Shown here: positions 58,242 through 64,000 of the stretch, piece after piece
How positions within the stretch are numbered: position 1 is the first letter of the stretch
Layout: each line of letters starts with the position of its first letter
Origin: Ahrensia marina
GTDB lineage: Bacteria > Pseudomonadota > Alphaproteobacteria > Rhizobiales > Rhizobiaceae
DNA: 64,000 nt
Reading direction: 5' to 3'
NCBI RefSeq assembly: GCF_001293565.1
Contig: NZ_JXMU01000017.1
Location: 32,533-96,532 of the forward strand
Notes under the pieces: generated by a model
What the model was told of the DNA's origin: nothing
What the model saw: the letters and a program-made list of their open reading frames with translations, nothing else
Database searches by the model: none
Program-made: the position numbers and the translations under genes

Positions 58242-58834
58242 TTGTTTGGCTCCGCAAAGCGTAAATTCTTCATGGCATCGACACCCAATGACAGATGCGT
58301 TGCCGCTATCACCAGCCCGCCGGTTCTAAGATGGCGGACAATCAGCCGCGTGAACATATGTTCCGATGAATTATCCAGCCCCGTCGTCGGCTCGTCCAGA
58401 AGCCAGATATAGCGCGGTGACACGAACAGGCGAGCAATGGCAACGCGGCGTTTCTGACCCGTGGAAAGATCTGAAAACGGCACATCAAGAACATGGCCAA
58501 GGCCGACCTCTTCAAGCGCTTCCAGCGGCGTGCGTCCGCCCCCGCCATAATAATCCTGCCAGAAGCGCAGATTCTCTTTCACGGAAAGATTCGGCTTCAT
58601 GCCATTGTTTGGGCCAAGATAATGGCTGTGCTCGGCAAGATGTCCGCCAGATATTTTAACGCTGCCTGCGCTGGGCGGCAAAAATCCGGCCAAAACACGC
58701 ATCAAGGTTGACTTGCCCGCACCGTTAGGTCCTGTGATCGTCATGCCCTCACCGGCACGCAAACTAAAGCTGACGCCCTCAAAAATGCGCGTATCGCCAC
58801 GGTCGGCCGCCAGATTTTCCGCAATGAGCTGCAT
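58238..58834 (-). CDS. ccmA: Haem exporter ATPase CcmA
   Basis: 198 aa from the ATG at 58834 with GGAGTG upstream. Walker A GPNGAGKSTLMRVLAGFLPP, signature LSTGQKRRVAIARLF, Walker B IWLLDEPTTGLD. It powers release of holo-CcmE. Divergent from acnA; the shared 180-base region holds a candidate Irr box. Confidence 0.95.
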   Translation of the reverse strand: MQLIAENLAADRGDTRIFEGVSFSLRAGEGMTITGPNGAGKSTLMRVLAGFLPPSAGSVKISGGHLAEHSHYLGPNNGMKPNLSVKENLRFWQDYYGGGGRTPLEALEEVGLGHVLDVPFSDLSTGQKRRVAIARLFVSPRYIWLLDEPTTGLDNSSEHMFTRLIVRHLRTGGLVIAATHLSLGVDAMKNLRFAEPNK

Positions 58835-58902
58835 AAGCACTCCAATTTTGCCGAGCAATGACATAGTTTTAGTCAAACTTGCAATGCAATCGTCTTTTTG
58901 AC

Positions 58903-58919
58903 TTTAGAATGTCTTTAAA
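58903..58919. promoter_or_regulatory. Candidate iron control element (Irr box) between ccmA and acnA
   Basis: TTTAGAATGTCTTTAAA fits the 17-base Irr ICE consensus TTTAGAAnnnTTCTAAA with a perfect left half and five of seven in the right half. Irr control of acnA is known from Rhizobiales. Confidence 0.5.
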
Positions 58920-59015
58920 TTTTCAGAGATTGCGATTAAGCAGTGCACCATAGTGACTGAATTCAGCGCCGATGCCAGCCAATTGGCAGCGCGCAACAAT
59001 GGAAGGAAAAGAGCC

Positions 59016-61706
59016 ATGTCAAAGATCGACAGCTTTAAATGCCGCAAAACAATGACGGTCGCGGGCAAAGAATACACCTATTACAGCCTCGCCGAAGCCG
59101 AAAAGAACGGCCTGACAGGCATTTCCAAACTGCCTTTCTCCATGAAAGTGCTGCTTGAAAACCTTCTGCGCAATGAAGACGACCGCTCTGTTACCAAAAA
59201 AGACATTGAAGCGGTTGCAAGCTGGCTGCAAAACAAAGGCACCGAAGGCTACGAGATTGCCTACCGTCCGGCCCGCGTTCTGATGCAGGATTTCACCGGC
59301 GTTCCTGCCGTGGTGGATCTGGCTGCGATGCGCGATGCGATGGTTTCGCTTGGCGGCGATGCACAAAAGATCAACCCGCTCGTACCGGTTGATCTGGTGA
59401 TCGACCATTCGGTGATCGTTGATGAATTCGGCAACCCGAACGCTTTTGCCAAAAACGTTGAACTTGAATATGAGCGCAACGGCGAGCGTTACCGCTTCTT
59501 AAAATGGGGCCAGAAGGCGTTCAACAATTTCCGCGTTGTACCTCCGGGCACAGGCATCTGCCACCAGGTGAACCTTGAATATCTTGGCCAGTGTGTATGG
59601 ACCAAGGAAGATTCGGGCGAAACAATTGCTTATCCGGACACTTGCGTTGGCACAGACAGCCACACAACCATGATCAACGGCCTTGGCGTTCTGGGCTGGG
59701 GCGTGGGCGGTATCGAAGCGGAAGCGGCGATGCTTGGCCAGCCGATCTCCATGCTTTTGCCGGAAGTCATCGGCTTCAAACTGAAAGGCAAATTGAAAGA
59801 AGGCGTCACCGCAACCGACCTCGTGCTGACCGTTGTGCAGATGCTGCGCCAGAAGGGCGTTGTCGGCAAATTTGTTGAATTTTACGGCGAAGGTCTTGAT
59901 CACCTTACGCTCGCGGATGCGGCAACTATCGGCAATATGGGCCCTGAATATGGCGCGACATGCGGCTTCTTCCCGATTGACGATGAAACACTTAACTATC
60001 TGAACATCACCGGCCGCGACAAAGACCGTATCGAACTTGTCGAAGCCTATGCAAAAGAGCAGGGCATGTTCCGCACAGCCGGTTCTGAAGATCCGGTCTT
60101 TACCGACACACTTGAACTTGACCTCGGTTCTGTTGTGCCGTCAATGGCCGGTCCGAAACGTCCAGAAGGCCGCATCCCGCTTGAAAATGTCGGCGCCGGT
60201 TACCGCGATGCGTTCGTTTCAGAATACAAGAAGGACAAAGCCGAACTTGACAAGCGTTATGCGGTTGAAGGCGAAGACTTTGATCTTGGCAATGGTGATG
60301 TTGCGATCGCAGCGATCACATCATGTACCAACACCTCCAACCCGTCTGTTCTGATCGGCGCGGGTCTTTTGGCACGCAATGCCAACAAGCTTGGCATCAA
60401 GCAAAAACCTTGGGTTAAAACATCGCTGGCACCGGGCTCACAGGTTGTGGCCGAATATCTTGAAAATTCCGGCCTGCAAAAAGAACTCGACCAGATCGGC
60501 TTTAACCTTGTTGGTTTCGGCTGCACCACCTGTATCGGTAACTCCGGTCCGCTTGATGCGCCGATTTCCAAAACCATCAATGAAAAAGGTCTCATTGCAT
60601 CGGGCGTTCTTTCCGGCAACCGTAACTTTGAGGGCCGTATTTCGCCGGACGTTCAGGCCAACTATCTGGCCTCACCGCCATTGGTTGTGGCTTATGCGCT
60701 GGCCGGTACAGTCAATATCGATCTGACATCCGAGCCGATCGGTCAGGACAAGGACGGCAATGACGTATTCCTGAAAGACATTTGGCCTTCCAACAAGGAA
60801 ATCCAGGAATTCATCCAGAAATATGTCACACGCGAAATCTTCGCGGCCAAATATGCCGATGTGTTCAAAGGCGATGAAAACTGGCAGGCTGTGACCATTC
60901 CCGAAGGCCAGACCTATGCGTGGGAAGACACATCAACCTATGTGCAGAACCCGCCATATTTCGTCGGCATGTCAAAATCGGCAGGCTCGATTGACGACAT
61001 CAAAGGCGCGCGCATTATGGGTCTGTTCGGTGACAAAATCACCACCGACCACATTTCGCCTGCCGGTGCGATCAAAGCACAGTCACCTGCCGGTTCTTAC
61101 CTCATGGACAATGGCGTTGGCGTGATGGACTTTAACCAATACGGCACACGCCGCGGCAACCATGAAGTGATGATGCGCGGCACATTCGCCAATATCCGTA
61201 TCCGCAACCATATGCTCGGCGCAAACGGCAAAGAGGGTGGCTTCACCATCCACTACCCGTCAAAAGAAGAAATGCCGATCTATGACGCAGCCATGAAATA
61301 CCGCGAGGAAGGCGTGCCTTTGGTTGTCTTCGCCGGCGGTGAATATGGCAACGGTTCATCACGTGACTGGGCCGCAAAAGGTACAAATCTTCTGGGCGTG
61401 AAAGCCGTGATTGCCGAAAGCTATGAGCGTATCCACCGTTCAAACCTTATCGGCATGGGCGTTGTACCGTTCGTGTTTGAAGAAGGCACATCGTGGAAAT
61501 CGCTTGATCTTGAAGGCGATGAAATGGTGACAATCGAAGGCCTGGCCGATGTGAAACCGCGCCAGAAAGTGGTTGCGAAAGTCACACGCAGCGATGGTTC
61601 AACTTTTGATTTGCCGCTTGTCTGCCGCGTCGATACAGCCGACGAGATCGATTACCTGAAAAACGGCGGCATTTTGCAAACCGTGCTGCGTGATTTGGCT
61701 GCCTAA
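59016..61706 (+). CDS. acnA: Aconitate hydratase A
   Basis: 896 aa from the ATG at 59016 ([13 protein letters not shown]), with AAGGAAAAG upstream; the frame is open earlier without good start signals. [4Fe-4S] ligands are in [11 protein letters not shown] and [14 protein letters not shown]. Other active-site parts are [24 protein letters not shown] and [12 protein letters not shown]. It isomerises citrate to isocitrate. A strong terminator and a tandem hairpin repeat follow. Confidence 0.98.
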   Translation: MSKIDSFKCRKTMTVAGKEYTYYSLAEAEKNGLTGISKLPFSMKVLLENLLRNEDDRSVTKKDIEAVASWLQNKGTEGYEIAYRPARVLMQDFTGVPAVVDLAAMRDAMVSLGGDAQKINPLVPVDLVIDHSVIVDEFGNPNAFAKNVELEYERNGERYRFLKWGQKAFNNFRVVPPGTGICHQVNLEYLGQCVWTKEDSGETIAYPDTCVGTDSHTTMINGLGVLGWGVGGIEAEAAMLGQPISMLLPEVIGFKLKGKLKEGVTATDLVLTVVQMLRQKGVVGKFVEFYGEGLDHLTLADAATIGNMGPEYGATCGFFPIDDETLNYLNITGRDKDRIELVEAYAKEQGMFRTAGSEDPVFTDTLELDLGSVVPSMAGPKRPEGRIPLENVGAGYRDAFVSEYKKDKAELDKRYAVEGEDFDLGNGDVAIAAITSCTNTSNPSVLIGAGLLARNANKLGIKQKPWVKTSLAPGSQVVAEYLENSGLQKELDQIGFNLVGFGCTTCIGNSGPLDAPISKTINEKGLIASGVLSGNRNFEGRISPDVQANYLASPPLVVAYALAGTVNIDLTSEPIGQDKDGNDVFLKDIWPSNKEIQEFIQKYVTREIFAAKYADVFKGDENWQAVTIPEGQTYAWEDTSTYVQNPPYFVGMSKSAGSIDDIKGARIMGLFGDKITTDHISPAGAIKAQSPAGSYLMDNGVGVMDFNQYGTRRGNHEVMMRGTFANIRIRNHMLGANGKEGGFTIHYPSKEEMPIYDAAMKYREEGVPLVVFAGGEYGNGSSRDWAAKGTNLLGVKAVIAESYERIHRSNLIGMGVVPFVFEEGTSWKSLDLEGDEMVTIEGLADVKPRQKVVAKVTRSDGSTFDLPLVCRVDTADEIDYLKNGGILQTVLRDLAA

Positions 61707-61780
61707 GACAAGCGCACGCAGTGCGCGACGTCGTTGCACCGAAAGACAAGCGCAGCGACGTCGATAGGCGAAAGCTTTAG
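61705..61780. repeat. Short tandem repeat with hairpin after acnA
   Basis: AAGACAAGCGCA occurs at 61705-61716 and 61743-61754, each followed by GCGACGTCG within a few bases. The first copy contains GCGCAC-GCA-GTGCGC, a six-pair stem with three-base loop, similar in build to the hairpins downstream of sdhB. Confidence 0.6.
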
Positions 61781-61790
61781 AACACAAACT

Positions 61791-61825
61791 AAAAACCCGC
61801 CCACAGAAATGTGAGGCGGGTTTTT
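61791..61825 (+). terminator. acnA terminator
   Basis: AAAAACCCGCC and GGCGGGTTTTT pair, with CACA/TGTG inside, and end in a T run. It can work from both strands, but the MCP gene stop is about 100 bases away. Confidence 0.9.
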
Positions 61826-61921
61826 AGATTAATACGATCGGGCTGGTCTTACTCTCCAGGAAAAAAAGAAATTGCCAAATCCCTGCCGTAATTGCTTAGG
61901 GCAGCGCTGCTAATAACGCTT

Positions 61922-63712
61922 CTAGAATTCTTCCCAGCTATCCTCTGCAATCGCTGCATTTCCATTGAATGCCAGAACAGGCTGCGCTTTTTTCTCAGGC
62001 GCTGAGGGTATTGGCTTCATTGGCTCGATATCAATCGGGGTGCGATGGGTCGTTTGTGGAGCCGGCTTGTGGCCAATATTGAACTTCTGAATGAGTTGGA
62101 ACATTGCTTCAGCGTCATTAGCCAATCCGGAAGCAGTCGTTTTGGACTGCTCAACCATAGCTGCATTTTTCTGCGTGCTGCTATCGATAACATTGACCGC
62201 ATTGTTGATTTCATTCAGCCCCGAAGACTGCTCTTTTGATGCCTCGACAATAGAGATAACGTTTTCCGTGACCTGCTGAACCTGCATGACAATTTCATCC
62301 AAAGCACTTCCTGTTTCTCCAACCAGGGACACGCCGTTTTTGACATGATCACTGGAAGCATCAATTAAATGCTTGATCTCTTTTGCTGCTTTCGCCGAGC
62401 GTTGTGCAAGCTCTCTTACTTCTTGAGCTACAACTGCGAAACCCTTTCCGGCTTCACCCGCTCTGGCTGCCTCCACACCGGCATTAAGAGCCAGCAAATT
62501 GGTTTGAAACGCAATTTCATCAATCATGCTGATTGTACTTTTGATTTCGCTGGACGACACCTTAATTTTGTCCATTGCAGAAACTGCCTGGCGTACGATG
62601 ACTCCGGAGCGCTCCGCGCTTTCTTTGGTCTTTTTAACCATTTCGCCAGCTTGTTGCGCTTGCTCGCTCGAGCCGCGAATAGTTGCTGTCATCTCATCTA
62701 AAGAAGAGGCTGTCTCTTCTACCGAAGAAGCCTGCTCTTCTGTTCTTTGTGCGAGATCTTCAGAAGCAATACGTATTTCTTCTGAACCGCGGGCAATCGT
62801 CCCTGCATTTTGAGCGATTGACTGCATAGTGTGGCGTAAATTTTCCGCCGCAGAGTTAAAATCAATGCGTAATTTGTCGAGAGCAGGCAGAAACGGTTCG
62901 GAGATATTTTGCATTAGATCCCCGTCAGACAGCGCCCGAATTCCTTTCGCGAGGGCGTCAACACTATTGACGCGATCAGTAATATCGGTTGCGAATTTTA
63001 CGACCTTAAATACGCGCCCATCCATGTCGAGGATTGGGTTATAGGACGCTTGGATATAGACTTTTTTCCCATTCTTACCAAAGCGCAAAAACTCCTCAGC
63101 GATAAACTCGCCTGAAGCTAAAGCCTTCCAAAAATCCCGATAGTCTTTACTTTTCGAGTACGCGGCTTCGCAAAACATGGAATGGTGCTTCCCCTGAATT
63201 TCGCTCAATTTATAATCAAGCGTTGCAAGGAAGTTTTCATTCGCCGTCAATATTTCACCGGTTGGCGTAAACTCGATGACCGCTTGCGCGCGAGACAATG
63301 CATCAAGTTTTCCGCTATCTTCAGCCGCCTTTAGTTTCGCCGCTGTAATATCGGTCGCAATCTTGACGACCTTGCATGGTTTTCCAGCTTTGAAAACCGG
63401 ATTATAGGACGCTTCAATCCAGATTTCCCTGCCGCCCTTGCCAATACGCTTATATTGTCTCTGATCATATTCGCCGCGAGCCAGTTTTTTCCAGAAATCT
63501 TTATATCCTTCAGAACCTGCTTCGGCAGGTTCAACAAACATGCGATGATGTTGTCCGATGATTTCGCCGGGCTCATAGCCTACAGCAGCACAGAAATTTT
63601 CGTTGGCAAAAAGAATATTGCCTTTTAGATCGAACTCAATGATTGCTTGGGATTTACTTAATGCTTCCAGCACCGATTTTTCAGTTGACGCAAAAGCGCT
63701 TAAAATTGACAT
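61922..63712 (-). CDS. Soluble chemoreceptor with two PAS domains (BdlA-like)
   Basis: 596 aa from the ATG at 63712, with AGGAGA upstream. No membrane helix is present. Two PAS units (residues about 10-125 and 130-250) each carry an HH.MF segment (GQHHRMFVEPAEA; GKHHSMFCEAAYS) and end in KVVK.ATDIT. The signalling domain has the hairpin tip IDEIAFQTNLLALNAGVEAARAGEAGKGFAVVAQEVRELAQRSA. The C-terminus ends DSWEEF, the xWxxF pentapeptide used by CheR/CheB. It resembles P. aeruginosa BdlA. Confidence 0.9.
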   Translation of the reverse strand: MSILSAFASTEKSVLEALSKSQAIIEFDLKGNILFANENFCAAVGYEPGEIIGQHHRMFVEPAEAGSEGYKDFWKKLARGEYDQRQYKRIGKGGREIWIEASYNPVFKAGKPCKVVKIATDITAAKLKAAEDSGKLDALSRAQAVIEFTPTGEILTANENFLATLDYKLSEIQGKHHSMFCEAAYSKSKDYRDFWKALASGEFIAEEFLRFGKNGKKVYIQASYNPILDMDGRVFKVVKFATDITDRVNSVDALAKGIRALSDGDLMQNISEPFLPALDKLRIDFNSAAENLRHTMQSIAQNAGTIARGSEEIRIASEDLAQRTEEQASSVEETASSLDEMTATIRGSSEQAQQAGEMVKKTKESAERSGVIVRQAVSAMDKIKVSSSEIKSTISMIDEIAFQTNLLALNAGVEAARAGEAGKGFAVVAQEVRELAQRSAKAAKEIKHLIDASSDHVKNGVSLVGETGSALDEIVMQVQQVTENVISIVEASKEQSSGLNEINNAVNVIDSSTQKNAAMVEQSKTTASGLANDAEAMFQLIQKFNIGHKPAPQTTHRTPIDIEPMKPIPSAPEKKAQPVLAFNGNAAIAEDSWEEF

Positions 63713-63990
63713 TGAATCTCCTGCAAATCTGTGATGATGACACACAGGCGGCTTGCCTTTGCGAAGCATCTCGATTCTTCGAATTTGTTTTTGTTTGATA
63801 TGCGCACCGTCAAGCGCACAAAATTGTAATGAAACAATATATTTAGGCAGTCTGAACAGAAGGTTAAGACAAATCATTTAATTATAATTTGGTACTGGCG
63901 GTTAATAAAAAAGTTACCAAAATTAATAAAAAATTCTTATCCACCCCCACACCCCTGACCCCATAATCCTCCCCAAACAACGAGGACGAT

Positions 63991-64000
63991 ATGGACTGGC
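63991..64000 (+). CDS. Possible start of a further gene (cut by window end)
   Basis: ATGGACTGGC at the window end is preceded by GAGGACGAT, a fair SD at suitable distance. Only three codons are visible, so nothing can be said of the product. The 278 bases between this point and the MCP start are A/T rich and show no other gene. Confidence 0.3.

Overview
The window reads as a contiguous piece of a Hyphomicrobiales (Rhizobiales-type) alphaproteobacterial chromosome. The evidence is gene content and order: sdhCDAB, mdh-sucCD-odhAB-lpd, rpsP-ffh, rplS-trmD-rimM, leuC, a dapF-mtaB-ftsY-ispZ block, the cytochrome c maturation genes next to acnA, and a clear homologue of the Brucella lipoprotein Omp19. 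Base composition looks near 50 % G+C by eye, low for that order. Two glycine betaine/choline uptake systems (a BCCT carrier and a proXWV/choXWV-type ABC importer) suggest a marine or otherwise osmotically variable habitat. The habitat is inference. No rRNA, tRNA, CRISPR array, transposase or prophage was seen.

Layout. 1-2.3 kb: 3' part of an Fsa/transaldolase gene, an SDR and an acyltransferase. 2.4-4.7 kb: msrA, then a DUF302 gene divergent from an ArsR/AHA1-domain pair that shares a palindrome-rich operator. 4.7-8.5 kb: sdhCDAB (minus strand), followed by an unusual array of partial sdhB 3' ends separated by small hairpins. 8.7-15.6 kb: lipoprotein, AEC transporter, diguanylate cyclase, leuC, DMT exporter, amino-acid ABC importer. 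15.8-17.8 kb: rimM-trmD-rplS. 18-24.8 kb: membrane protein, xerC, TraB/GumN protein, TetR-MBL pair, BCCT carrier. 25-35 kb: TCA block on the minus strand (mdh, sucC, a 67-aa membrane gene, sucD, odhA, odhB, a secreted protein, lpd, a frameshifted DUF2867 gene). 35.3-39.8 kb: frameshifted VOC gene, zapE, omp19, rpsP, ffh. 40-46.4 kb: accessory region with three regulator/target pairs or neighbours, HupE, carbonic anhydrase and small membrane proteins. 46.5-52.6 kb: dapF, SH3-like secreted protein, mtaB, ftsY, ispZ, glycerate kinase. 52.6-58.8 kb: ccmG, ccmD, ccmC, then a choVWX operon, then ccmB and ccmA. 59-61.7 kb: acnA. 61.9-63.7 kb: soluble dual-PAS chemoreceptor. The last bases may start another gene.

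How the parts work together. Succinate dehydrogenase, malate dehydrogenase, succinyl-CoA synthetase, the 2-oxoglutarate dehydrogenase E1/E2/E3 subunits and aconitase cover most of the TCA cycle. Ffh and FtsY form the co-translational targeting pathway. RpsP, RplS, RimM, TrmD and MtaB serve ribosome and tRNA maturation. The Ccm proteins build c-type cytochromes.

The features most worth a second look are: the sdhB-tail/hairpin array at 4.66-5.15 kb, whose tails differ mainly at synonymous sites and whose hairpins show paired base changes; two genes each broken by a single-base difference in a homopolymer; the ccm operon split by a betaine importer; an alpha/beta-hydrolase with alanine at the nucleophile position; and several clear operator palindromes. 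I did not find a large novel defence or mobile system.
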